In this document: piece by piece, positions 8,531-16,914 of the stretch
Layout of the letters: every line of letters begins with the position of its first letter
How positions within the stretch are numbered: the stretch's first letter is position 1
Assembly: GCF_004564235.1 (NCBI RefSeq)
Contig: NZ_SOMN01000016.1
Coordinates: 1-52,728 of the forward strand
Source: Cohnella luojiensis
GTDB taxonomy: Bacteria; Bacillota; Bacilli; Paenibacillales; Paenibacillaceae
Direction: 5' to 3'
DNA length: 52,728 bases
Program-made: the position numbers and the translations under genes
Notes under the pieces: generated by a model
What the model saw: only the letters and a program-made list of their open reading frames with translations
Database searches by the model: none
What the model was told of the DNA's origin: nothing

Positions 8531-8730
8531 ATCTGCTTCTTAGCCCTTGCCTTTCCTCTCCATGACGGAGATTCAGTCTATGACTCTCTTAATAGAGTGT
8601 CCAATTCCGATATATTTATAATCCTCCTGAGCAGTTGGTTGTGTCAACGGAAACTGTTGCCTGACGTCGTTGTTTACCTTTTCAGTCAGTGTTAGGGCTC
8701 TTTTGTTGCTCCCAGGACGCTATTCGCGCT

Positions 8731-8960
8731 TGGTGGACGGAGTTAGCAAAGTTTCTTTATCTCCGCTCGATTCGCGCGTGGTGGACGGAGTTAGCAAACT
8801 TTCTTTACTATCTCCGCTCGATTCGACTGCGACGGGTGGAGTTAGCAAAGTTTCTTTACTATCTCGGCTCGATTCGACTGCGACGGGTGGAGTAGCAAAG
8901 TTTCTTTACTTTCTCGGCTCGACTCGCGTTTGATGAACGGAGTTGGTTACAATTTCGTTA
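8731..8960. repeat. Array C, 51-bp units with GTTAGCAAA core
   Basis: Cores GTTAGCAAA (fourth copy lacks one T; fifth is degenerate) start at 8742, 8790, 8841, 8892 and 8942. The spacings 48, 51, 51 and 50 differ from 51 only through a 3-bp and a 1-bp deletion that can be seen in the units. Each core forms an imperfect palindrome with CTTTACTA. The array sits in the 573-bp gap between the divergent cwlK-like gene and fabV. Bases 8531-8730 and 8961-9103 show nothing else I can name. Confidence 0.9.
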
Positions 8961-9103
8961 CTTCCTCTTAGCTTTGTAAACTTTCACTCTGCTCGACCGG
9001 TCACTTAAAGTTTCCGTTTTAGGTTAAAAATCGTTATTATAGAAATAATGTCCGCATTAGGACGCAGAAAACAGCATCGAGCTAAGAAAGGAAATTTCAT
9101 ATC

Positions 9104-10294
9104 ATGATTATCAAACCAAGAACACGCGGGTTTATCTGCACAACCGCGCATCCTCAAGGCTGCGCCCGACAGGTGCAAGAGCAAATCGACTACGTGAAGG
9201 AACAACTGGCTATCAATGGTCCTCGCAACGTGCTTGTCATAGGAGCATCCGCCGGATACGGCTTGGCTTCGCGAATTGTGGCGGCGTTCGGCGCAGGCGC
9301 CAATACCGTCGGTATCTATCGGCAAGGCGAGCGAGGCGGCGGACGTCCGGCATCCGCAGGCTGGTATAATTCCGCAGCCTTTGAAATCGCGGCGCAGCAG
9401 GCCGGTCTAAAGTCGTATAGCGTAACCGGGGACGCGTTCACGGACGAGACGAAGCAGAAAGCGATCGAACTGATCCGCAAGGAACTGGGGCAAGTCGATC
9501 TGGTCGTATATAGCGTCGCATCCGCGCGCCGGACGAATCCGCGCACGGGCGAGACATCGAATTCCGTGCTTAAGCCGATCGGCAAGCCTTACACGAATAA
9601 AACCGTCAACTTCCACGACGGCGTCGTCAGCGAGATTACGATCGAGCCTGCGACGGAAGACGAAATCCGTGAGACGGTCGACGTCATGGGCGGCGAAGAT
9701 TGGCAAATGTGGATCGACGCCTTGCGGGAGGGCGGCGTGCTCTCCGACGTTGCGACGACGATTGCCTATTCCTATATCGGATCGCAAATTACCCAGGATA
9801 TCTACCGCGAAGGAACGATCGGCCAAGCCAAGGATCATCTGGAAGCTACGGCCAAGCGGTTGAACGAACAACTCGGCGCTACCGGGGGACGTGCTTTCGT
9901 AACGGTCAGTAAGGCGCTAGTCACGCAATCCAGCTCCGCCATTCCGGTCGTGCCTCTCTATATTTCCGCCTTGTACAAGGTCATGAAGGAAAAAGGAATC
10001 CACGAAGGCTGCATCGAGCAAACTTATCGCTTGTTTGCCGGTCGCCTGTACTCCCCGGAAGGCGTTCCGGTCGACGAGGAAGGCCGTATCCGTATCGACG
10101 ATTGGGAAATGCGGGAAGACGTACAGGAGGAAGTCGCGAAGATTTGGGCGGCCCTTACGACGGAAAATATCGGGCAGTTGACTGATCTCGAAGGTTATCG
10201 CCGCGAATTCTTCCAGCTGTTCGGTTTCGAAACGGACGGCGTCGACTACGAGGCCGACGTGGATCCGAACGTAAGCATTCCGAATTTGATTTAA
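9104..10294 (+). CDS. fabV: FabV-type trans-2-enoyl-ACP/CoA reductase
   Basis: The 396-residue protein has the full FabV length. It starts with MIIKPRTRGFICTTAHP, has the NAD(P)-binding GASAGYGLASR (FabV keeps this SDR-like site with an unusually long sequence), and the active-site pattern Tyr-x8-Lys in YREGTIGQAK near residue 245. FabV reduces enoyl-ACP in the last step of fatty acid elongation, and homologues are insensitive to triclosan. It stands alone between array C and its own terminator. The ATG at 9104 is preceded by a weak AAGAAAGG site. Confidence 0.95.
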   Translation: MIIKPRTRGFICTTAHPQGCARQVQEQIDYVKEQLAINGPRNVLVIGASAGYGLASRIVAAFGAGANTVGIYRQGERGGGRPASAGWYNSAAFEIAAQQAGLKSYSVTGDAFTDETKQKAIELIRKELGQVDLVVYSVASARRTNPRTGETSNSVLKPIGKPYTNKTVNFHDGVVSEITIEPATEDEIRETVDVMGGEDWQMWIDALREGGVLSDVATTIAYSYIGSQITQDIYREGTIGQAKDHLEATAKRLNEQLGATGGRAFVTVSKALVTQSSSAIPVVPLYISALYKVMKEKGIHEGCIEQTYRLFAGRLYSPEGVPVDEEGRIRIDDWEMREDVQEEVAKIWAALTTENIGQLTDLEGYRREFFQLFGFETDGVDYEADVDPNVSIPNLI

Positions 10295-10319
10295 CGAATT
10301 TCTACTCTGCATCGAAGTT

Positions 10320-10346
10320 AAACCGTCAGATTATCCTGGCGGTTTT
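10320..10346 (+). terminator. Terminator after fabV
   Basis: AACCGTCAG pairs with CTGGCGGTT (one wobble pair) around a 6-nt loop, followed by a short T run. Confidence 0.75.
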
Positions 10347-10386
10347 GCTATTATTAATCTAATTGGACTTAAGGAGGCTTTATATC

Positions 10387-11124
10387 ATGAAAATCGCGCA
10401 AGGCATCGAGATGCTGGAGTTGGCCCCAAAATCCGGAGGAGCTTATTATCACCCGACGGTCCTCTACGATGACGAATCCGTCGTATTAATAGATACGGGG
10501 TTGCCGGGCTATTACGATTTCGTGATGGAGCTCATTCGAAATGCCGGCCTGCCGACGGACAAATTAAACGCAATCGTGCTTACCCACCAAGATATCGATC
10601 ATATCGGGAGCTTGCCGCCGTTTCTTGCCGATAATGGTAAAAGGCTAGACATCTATGCCCATGTAGAGGATAAGCCCTATATCGAAGGGGAGATCCCGTT
10701 GATCAAGGTGCCCGAGGAACGGTTGAATATGATCCTCGGACAGCTCTCGCCGGAAGAGGCCGAGCAATACCGGTCGGTCTTCTCGGCCGTGACGCCTCCG
10801 AACGTCAACTGCACGTTGAATGGCGGAGAAAAGCTTCCCTTCGGAGGAGGCACGAACGTCATCTACACGCCAGGCCATACTCCGGGTCACATTTGCTTGT
10901 ACCATCAGCCAAGCAAAACCTTAATCGCGGGCGACGCGATGATCGTGCATGAAGGTAAGCTCATGGGGCCGAATCCCGGTTTCACTCTGGATATGAATCT
11001 TGAGCATCGTTCTCTTGGCAAATTAGCCAGTTACGATATCGATAATATCATTTGTTATCATGGCGGCCTATTCAACGACCGCGCTAACGAACGAATCGCG
11101 GAATTGGCCGCGCAAGCGACCTGA
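10387..11124 (+). CDS. MBL-fold metallohydrolase
   Basis: The 245-residue protein has the metallo-beta-lactamase metal site: LTHQDIDHIGS (His67, Asp71, His72; Asp69 stands where many members have a second His), the later His in YTPGHTPGHICLY, the bridging Asp in AGDAM, and the last His in ICYHGG. The fold hydrolyses lactones, thioesters or similar compounds; the substrate is not evident. AAGGAGG lies 9 nt before the ATG at 10387; the earlier TTG at 10363 precedes that site and is rejected. Its stop overlaps the AbrB-family start by one base (TGATG), so the two are translationally coupled. Confidence 0.85.
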   Translation: MKIAQGIEMLELAPKSGGAYYHPTVLYDDESVVLIDTGLPGYYDFVMELIRNAGLPTDKLNAIVLTHQDIDHIGSLPPFLADNGKRLDIYAHVEDKPYIEGEIPLIKVPEERLNMILGQLSPEEAEQYRSVFSAVTPPNVNCTLNGGEKLPFGGGTNVIYTPGHTPGHICLYHQPSKTLIAGDAMIVHEGKLMGPNPGFTLDMNLEHRSLGKLASYDIDNIICYHGGLFNDRANERIAELAAQAT

Positions 11125-12230
11125 TGCAGCTATCCGCCCCTACAAACAGAACTTATCAAATGTGTATCACTTTGCTAATAGCGCTGGTATCCGGCTATCT
11201 GTTCACGCTTGTCCATATGCCCATTCCATGGCTTCTCGGACCTATGCTCGGGGTTTGCCTCGTCTCCAGGGGGATGAAGACCGTCAAGCTTTACTGGCCC
11301 GGCTATTTCCGGAACATCGGGCTTATCATCGTCGGTTACGCTATCGGATTGTCGTTCACGCTCGACACGCTAAAGGAAATCGTTCATCAGCTGCCCTCCA
11401 TGGTCTTGCTGACTCTGCTGCTGTTGCTTCTCTGTTCGCTCACCGCTTACGGGTTGTCCAGGCTGGCGGGAATTTCTTTCCCGACCGCGCTAACGGGCAG
11501 TATTCCCGGCGGGCTTACCCAGATGGTCGCGCTCGCCGAAGAAACGAAGGGAATCGATATGACGGTCGTCACCTTCTTGCAGGTTTCCAGGCTTATGATG
11601 ATCGTCGTATTCGTGCCTCTTATTATTTTCAGCCCGCTTATGGGTTCAGATCGCTCCGATGTCATATTATCGCCAATCGCAGCGGCTTCCGCTAGCTGGA
11701 GCGAACTCTTTCCCGATATCATTCCCTATGCCATCCTATGCACGGGTATGGCTCTTCTCGGCAAAAAGCTGCATTTCCCGACGACCTTCTTACTAGCGCC
11801 GTTGATCGTTGCTGCCATTCTTCATTTATCCGGCTTGCATGGACCTGCGCTGCCGAATTCCATCATCGGTGCGGCTCAGCTAATGATCGGATGTTATGTC
11901 GGCCTTCTGCTCAAACCCGAGACTTTGCCGAACAAGTTCCGGATCGTTACGCTTGCCCTCATTAGCGGCGTTATTCTCATCGTCGGCGCATGCGGGCTAA
12001 GTTACCTCATGACCAAGCTGCATCCAGTCACCGCCGCTACTTCCTTGCTGAGTCTTGCCCCTGGCGGGATGGATCAGATGGGCATCATCGCGCACGAAAT
12101 CAACGCCAATGTATCGATCGTCACCAGTTACCAGATATTTCGCACTTTTTTCATCTTTTTCGCCGTTCCTCCGTTGCTCCGAATACTCTTCGGAAGGCTT
12201 GCGAGAATGAGACGAACAGTCGATGAATAA
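11124..12230 (+). CDS. AbrB-family integral membrane protein (PF05145 type)
   Basis: The 368-residue protein has about ten to twelve hydrophobic helices in two homologous halves. Each half starts with a paired-helix segment, for example MPIPWLLGPMLGV near residue 30, and carries a SIPGGLTQMVALAEE or SLAPGGMDQMGIIAHE segment, near 130 and 310. This duplicated pattern defines the AbrB membrane family, sometimes called ammonia monooxygenase-like; it is unrelated to the AbrB DNA-binding protein. The function is unproven, possibly transport. It overlaps the MBL-fold gene by one base and is clearly in its operon. Confidence 0.85.
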   Translation: MQLSAPTNRTYQMCITLLIALVSGYLFTLVHMPIPWLLGPMLGVCLVSRGMKTVKLYWPGYFRNIGLIIVGYAIGLSFTLDTLKEIVHQLPSMVLLTLLLLLLCSLTAYGLSRLAGISFPTALTGSIPGGLTQMVALAEETKGIDMTVVTFLQVSRLMMIVVFVPLIIFSPLMGSDRSDVILSPIAAASASWSELFPDIIPYAILCTGMALLGKKLHFPTTFLLAPLIVAAILHLSGLHGPALPNSIIGAAQLMIGCYVGLLLKPETLPNKFRIVTLALISGVILIVGACGLSYLMTKLHPVTAATSLLSLAPGGMDQMGIIAHEINANVSIVTSYQIFRTFFIFFAVPPLLRILFGRLARMRRTVDE

Positions 12231-12260
12231 GAAACTATTGGAAACGGGGGGGATAAAGCA

Positions 12261-12884
12261 ATGCCGTCAAATGTACAAAATAGCCTTGAACGAATCGTAC
12301 GAGAGTTGGGCGTTAATGACATTGTTGCATTGCTCGGCGAACGAATACCCAGCACCGATTTAAATACTCTGCTGCTTGAGGTATTTAGGGAAAAAGCAAA
12401 TAAATCGTCAGCTAGCGACTTGCTTAAAAGATACGCAGGAAACCGATTCGTACATCCCGCGACGGTTGATCCTATTCAGCTAAAGCAGCTAGAATTAGAC
12501 GTTCTTAGGATCGCGAAAAGCCATTCAGCTATTCCGGTTCAGCTATCCCCCGTAGCTCCTCTTGGTTCTTGTTCGGTCGTAGCCACAGTGGACCAGAATA
12601 AAATCGTATCCGCAATCAGGGGAACGGAAGTGGTGTCGGACGCAACCAACCTCTTAGCTTTGCATATATGCGATTTGATAAAGTCACGGAAAAGCGGCAA
12701 CCGAGATGATTTTATCCGGCTGTCTGCGACTCATAGACATGTTAGGGCTCAACATTTCGGAAACGCACCCGGAATGCTCCCGCATTTTAGTTTATTCTGT
12801 ATGGTTACTTCTGGCGTAGATCAAGGTTCTTATCTTTTTGAAAAGCAAGCTTTTTGGGAGCATATCAAGGTTATCAGGACATAA
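12261..12884 (+). CDS. Class II aaRS-like protein, N-terminal part (frameshifted)
   Basis: This 207-residue frame begins with a good GGGGGGAT site and ATG. Its second half contains a motif 2-like segment of class II aminoacyl-tRNA synthetases (RLSATHRHVRAQHF, then PGMLPHFSLFCMVTSG). It stops at 12882, just after a T5 run at 12851-12855. Reading one base back at that run joins it smoothly to the next frame, which carries the missing motif 3. The intact gene would encode about 330 residues, like a compact HisRS-like catalytic domain without a visible anticodon-binding domain. The role of the family is unknown to me. It follows the AbrB-family gene by 30 bp. Confidence 0.7.
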   Translation: MPSNVQNSLERIVRELGVNDIVALLGERIPSTDLNTLLLEVFREKANKSSASDLLKRYAGNRFVHPATVDPIQLKQLELDVLRIAKSHSAIPVQLSPVAPLGSCSVVATVDQNKIVSAIRGTEVVSDATNLLALHICDLIKSRKSGNRDDFIRLSATHRHVRAQHFGNAPGMLPHFSLFCMVTSGVDQGSYLFEKQAFWEHIKVIRT

Positions 12885-13255
12885 TCCGTTCTTTGTTCGG
12901 GTCGGAAATCGCGGTTGTCCTTAGCGGTCGTGACGGCTATAAGGACTCAGACGGGTTGTTGCAAAGAATCGTACAGTATGGGGAAGAGCTTTCAATTAAT
13001 GTGGACCTATCCATAAAGGAGCCCAATAAAGAAAATCATTACTATAAGGGTTTTCAATATACTGTCGTTACGACGATTAACGGACAGGAACTTCCTATCG
13101 GCGATGGCGGATTCGTCGATTGGACTCAACAACTCCTAGGAAATAAGAGGGAACGGCTTATGATTAGCGCTATCGGTTTAGATAGACTAATCGCTCAGAT
13201 GCCTGCTGTCGATGTAAGTGCACAAGATACACCTAGTTCCAAGCAAAACGGCTAA
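12854..13255 (+). CDS. Class II aaRS-like protein, C-terminal part (frameshifted)
   Basis: This frame has no credible start signal of its own; it overlaps the upstream part by 31 bp and continues the same fold. It has a substrate-pocket-like segment (HYYKGFQYTV), a glycine-rich strand (DGGFVDWTQQLLGNK) and the motif 3 pattern ISAIGLDRLI, which compares with the GLERL motif of HisRS and HisZ. A single missing T in the T5 run at 12851 would explain the split. It could be a real mutation, a sequencing or assembly error, or a programmed slip. Confidence 0.65.
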   Translation: MGAYQGYQDIIRSLFGSEIAVVLSGRDGYKDSDGLLQRIVQYGEELSINVDLSIKEPNKENHYYKGFQYTVVTTINGQELPIGDGGFVDWTQQLLGNKRERLMISAIGLDRLIAQMPAVDVSAQDTPSSKQNG

Positions 13256-13260
13256 ATAAC

Positions 13261-13400
13261 GAATCTTAGTGTAAAAAGGGCATTAAGATTCGACGCGACA
13301 TGCGATTTGGTTTGAAAGCAGCGAATCTAAGTGTAGTTTGTGCATGAACATCTCAATAACAGATGGATCTTGTTCATCTAGGTGTACTTTTTGCATTTAG
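13261..13400. repeat. Array J, three AGTGTA units (62/51 bp)
   Basis: Related segments with AGTGTA or GGTGTA cores start at 13268, 13330 and 13381 (spacings 62 and 51), each preceded by an ATCTWR segment and followed by GCAT. The first copy sits inside a perfect 8-bp inverted repeat, GAATCTTA/TAAGATTC. The array fills most of the gap between the convergent synthetase-like gene and murI. Confidence 0.7.
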
Positions 13401-13445
13401 TGCGGCCGGGGGACGAGTTGTCGTGAGGGTGGCTTCCGAGAACGA

Positions 13446-14219
13446 TTAAATTTCATTCCCCCGAAGAAGCTCCAGCGCTATCCGCATTTTGTCGATATAC
13501 TCGGGTTCGCCGCCCGTGCACATGAACCGAACCTTCCCGCTTCCTCTGCCCGCCACCCCATAACGGCTTAGCAATGCGGCTAAACGTCTCACGGTTCCGG
13601 CGTTGCCGTTCACGATCCGGATATGTGGAGGTAAAATTTCCTGCAGAATGTTCGTATAGAACGGGTAATGCGTGCAGCCGAGCACGATGATCCCATAATC
13701 ATTCAGATCATAACCCGACAGCTTATCCCTAAAATAATCTTCCAAGACGCGCTTGTCGAATTGCAAGTTTTCGCAATATTGGACCAGCTCGGGCAAAGGC
13801 AGCGAATCGACGATGCCCCCTTCGTCCACGCGGGATACGAGAGCATAGTATTTAGACTGTTGCAGGGTTAAAGGCGTGGCGAAAACCAGCACTCTTTTCC
13901 CCGTTGCATGGTTCATCTCCACCGCGGGTTTAACGGCAGGCTCCATGCCGATGATCGGCAGAGAGTATAGCTCCCTCAGCTCGTTAACCGCTATGCTGGT
14001 TGCCGTATTGCAAGCCACGACCAAAGCTTCGATGCCCTCGCCCATCATTTGCTCCACGGCCTTGAGGATATAAGCTCTCACATCGTCTTGAGGCTTAGTC
14101 CCATAGGGAACATGAAGGGTGTCTGCCATATAGAGGTAGTCCTGCGCGGGGAGCCTACGGAGCGATTCCTCCAGAACCGTTAGCCCGCCAATTCCCGAAT
14201 CAAAGAAACCGATTGTCAT
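13446..14219 (-). CDS. murI: Glutamate racemase
   Basis: The 257-residue protein has the expected MurI length. It starts with IGFFDSGIGGLTV, which carries the active-site Asp-Ser, followed by ADTLHVPYG. The two catalytic cysteines are Cys70 in VACNTATS and Cys182 in LGCTHYPF. It interconverts L- and D-glutamate for peptidoglycan precursors in the cytoplasm. It is a single gene on the minus strand whose 3' end faces array J. Confidence 0.97.
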   Translation of the reverse strand: MTIGFFDSGIGGLTVLEESLRRLPAQDYLYMADTLHVPYGTKPQDDVRAYILKAVEQMMGEGIEALVVACNTATSIAVNELRELYSLPIIGMEPAVKPAVEMNHATGKRVLVFATPLTLQQSKYYALVSRVDEGGIVDSLPLPELVQYCENLQFDKRVLEDYFRDKLSGYDLNDYGIIVLGCTHYPFYTNILQEILPPHIRIVNGNAGTVRRLAALLSRYGVAGRGSGKVRFMCTGGEPEYIDKMRIALELLRGNEI

Positions 14220-14387
14220 CTCTTATCTAGTCCTATTAACTGTAGTAGAAGATACCCCTAGCATATCGCGACAGGAGCTCTCAAGCAAGGTCAGACTCTT
14301 CCAAATGAAGAGCGAACGACGATCTATAAGTATGATACACTTGAAAAAAAGATAAATGCCGCTGCAGGCTGTGAGGAGATTCTACCG

Positions 14388-15146
14388 ATGAGACTGGTAT
14401 CCTGGAATGTTAACGGGTTAAGATCATGCGTCAGCAAAGGGTTTAACGATTATTTCCAACAAATCGATGCCGATATATTCTGCGTCCAAGAGACGAAGCT
14501 GCAGGAGGGACAAATCAACCTGGAGCTTGGCGAGGCGCACACGTTTTATTGGAATTACGCGGTGAAGAAGGGGTATTCGGGCACGGCCGTGATGACGAGA
14601 ATCAAGCCGTTATCGGTAAGATACGGAATGGAGGAGGATCAAGAGCCCGAGGGTCGGATCCTGACGCTCGAGTTCGAAGCCTTCTATCTCGTGACCGTAT
14701 ACACTCCGAACGCCAAACGCGACTTATCCAGGTTAGAATACCGAATGGAATGGGAAGATCGGTTCCGCGCCTATCTTCAGGATTTGGACAAACTGAAGCC
14801 CGTTATCGTATGCGGGGATCTCAACGTAGCCCACCAAGAGATCGACATCAAGAACGCCAAGGGAAACCGCGGGGCGTCGGGTTTCACCAACGAGGAGCGC
14901 GAGAAAATGACGCTGTTGCTGGATGCGGGTTTCATCGATACGTTCCGGCACCTCTACCCTGATCGGGGAGACGTCTACTCGTGGTGGTCCAACATGCCCG
15001 GCGTCAGGGAGCGGAACGTCGGCTGGAGAATCGATTATTTTCTCGCCTCCGCGCGATTGGCTCCCTTCATTACCGATGCGAAAATCGATTGCGAGATTCG
15101 CGGAAGCGACCATTGTCCAGTCATTCTGGAACTGGAGCTTAGCTAA
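14388..15146 (+). CDS. xth: Exodeoxyribonuclease III
   Basis: The 252-residue protein matches the ExoIII/APE family throughout: SWNVNGLRS at the start, the metal ligand Glu35 in CVQETKLQ, TVYTPNAK, CGDLNVAHQEID, and the closing SDHCPVILEL. It removes nucleotides from 3' ends and cuts at abasic sites during base excision repair. GAGGAG precedes the ATG. Its 3' end overlaps the convergent ABC exporter gene by 8 bp. Confidence 0.97.
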   Translation: MRLVSWNVNGLRSCVSKGFNDYFQQIDADIFCVQETKLQEGQINLELGEAHTFYWNYAVKKGYSGTAVMTRIKPLSVRYGMEEDQEPEGRILTLEFEAFYLVTVYTPNAKRDLSRLEYRMEWEDRFRAYLQDLDKLKPVIVCGDLNVAHQEIDIKNAKGNRGASGFTNEEREKMTLLLDAGFIDTFRHLYPDRGDVYSWWSNMPGVRERNVGWRIDYFLASARLAPFITDAKIDCEIRGSDHCPVILELELS

Positions 15147-16914
15147 AGTCAGAGCTTTCATCCCCATACCATAGCTTACGGAATGCTTCGTTGGAGGCAA
15201 GCAGGCTTTCCGCCGTTCCTTCTGCTTCTATTCTACCGTCCCTCATCACGATAATATGGTCGGCTCGCGCCAGCGCGGCCTTCCGATGCGAGACCACTAG
15301 ACATGTCGCTTCTCCCCTGTCGCCGAAGAGCCGGGTCCATAGCTTCTGCTCCGTCTCTACGTCAAGCGCGCTGGACAGATCGTCGAACACGTACAGCTCC
15401 GCATCTCGGACAAGCATGCGTGCCGCGGCCGTTCTCTGCGCTTGACCGCCCGACAGCTTGACGCCGCGAGGACCGATGACCGTGTCGAGTCCGTTCTGCA
15501 AATGCCCGACATCCTCATCCAGTACCGCGGTATGGAGCGCCCTGGAGAGTTGATCTGCTTGGTCCGGCTGGCCGAGCAGAATATTCTCGCGAAGCGTATC
15601 GCTGTAGAGCCTCGGGACTTGGGCGGTGTAAGCGCTCCGGGGAGGAACGAAGAAAGAACCCGCGTCCCGGACGACTTGGCCGTTCCAACGAATCGCTCCT
15701 TCGTCTTGGGGCAACAAGCCGAGCAGAGTCCGAACGAGCGTTGTTTTACCTGATCCGATCGGTCCCGTAACGACGGTGAAAGACCCTCTAGCCAGGCTTA
15801 GGTCAACGCCCTCGATGCCTCTTCCCGTTTCCGGATATCTATAAGTTAGTCCCTCCGCTTCGAGCCAATCCAGGCGATCGCTAACGCGTAAGTCATTTGT
15901 CTTTCCCCCGCCTGTTCTTTTATCTCCTAAATGCAACGAATTCGAAGCCGTTAACACGTGAGCCGGAGCGCCCTGAAGAATATTCGTCAAGCGAAGAAGC
16001 GCAACCGCCATCTGCTTGAAGAAGGTCAGGAACCTCCCGAAATTGGAGATGAACGTCGTAACGAAAGTTAGGTAGTAGACGAACAAGGAGAAATCGCCGA
16101 CAGTGAACTCCCCTCCTCGCATTTTCTGCCCGGCTAGCAACAGGATAAGCCCCGTGCCCAAGTTAACCGTATTGGAGAACACCGAGTCGAGCACTTCGGT
16201 CATTAGTTTGTCCTTCACCATCATCTTGCGGCGGTTGTCGTTTAACTCCCTGAATCGCGCCGCCACTCGTTCCTCCGCGCCCGCGACTTGAATCGCCTGC
16301 ACGCTGCCGAACATCTCGCTAATAGCTCCGGTAACCTTAGACGTCGATTCGCGGCTTGCCGCACGGTATTTCTGCAGCCGAGTCGTCGCAAGCTGCGCGG
16401 CAATGACGACAACGACGAGCGGCAAGAAAACAAGCACCGTCATCTGAGCATCGATTCGAACAAGGATGAAGCAGGATACGGCGGCAAAGCACGTCATGCC
16501 GAACACGTCGACGGACCAGCTAATTGCTTCTTCAGACTGGTCGACGTCATCGCGGAAGTGGCTAATCGCTTCTCCCGGAGAACAGGGGATTGCCCGAGCT
16601 CCGGGTTCTTTCAAGATGTGTTCTAGCAAATTCCGGCGAAGGAGCATGCCCATTCGGAATCGGAAGTTCACGTCCGTAATGAAACCAATATATATGCTCG
16701 CGCTTCTTGCCAATGCGAAGCCGAGAAGCAAGGCGATCAGCCCCCAGACTCCATACCCCATGGTAGATTGCCCTGCCAAGGAGTCGAAGAACTCTTTCGT
16801 TAGGAGCCCCGGTACGATCGGCATCAAATAGATTCCCGTCCATACGATGGCGTTAAGGATGTACCAAATCGGCCGATAACTTATCAACCGCCACATATAA
16901 GCGAAAGTACTCAT
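15139..16914 (-). CDS. ABC exporter half-transporter, subunit with degenerate Walker B
   Basis: The 591-residue protein has a six-helix exporter membrane domain (about 1-310) and a nucleotide-binding domain: Walker A GPIGSGKTT, signature LSGGQAQRTAAARML, and Walker B ending FDDLSSALD. The usual catalytic Glu after the Walker B Asp is replaced by Asp. The upstream partner has a normal Glu but an altered signature, so this is the classic asymmetric heterodimer. Its start overlaps the partner's stop by 4 bp (ATGA), and GGAGGTG precedes the ATG. Substrates of this group are usually drugs, lipids or peptides; none can be assigned. Confidence 0.9.
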   Translation of the reverse strand: MSTFAYMWRLISYRPIWYILNAIVWTGIYLMPIVPGLLTKEFFDSLAGQSTMGYGVWGLIALLLGFALARSASIYIGFITDVNFRFRMGMLLRRNLLEHILKEPGARAIPCSPGEAISHFRDDVDQSEEAISWSVDVFGMTCFAAVSCFILVRIDAQMTVLVFLPLVVVVIAAQLATTRLQKYRAASRESTSKVTGAISEMFGSVQAIQVAGAEERVAARFRELNDNRRKMMVKDKLMTEVLDSVFSNTVNLGTGLILLLAGQKMRGGEFTVGDFSLFVYYLTFVTTFISNFGRFLTFFKQMAVALLRLTNILQGAPAHVLTASNSLHLGDKRTGGGKTNDLRVSDRLDWLEAEGLTYRYPETGRGIEGVDLSLARGSFTVVTGPIGSGKTTLVRTLLGLLPQDEGAIRWNGQVVRDAGSFFVPPRSAYTAQVPRLYSDTLRENILLGQPDQADQLSRALHTAVLDEDVGHLQNGLDTVIGPRGVKLSGGQAQRTAAARMLVRDAELYVFDDLSSALDVETEQKLWTRLFGDRGEATCLVVSHRKAALARADHIIVMRDGRIEAEGTAESLLASNEAFRKLWYGDESSDFS

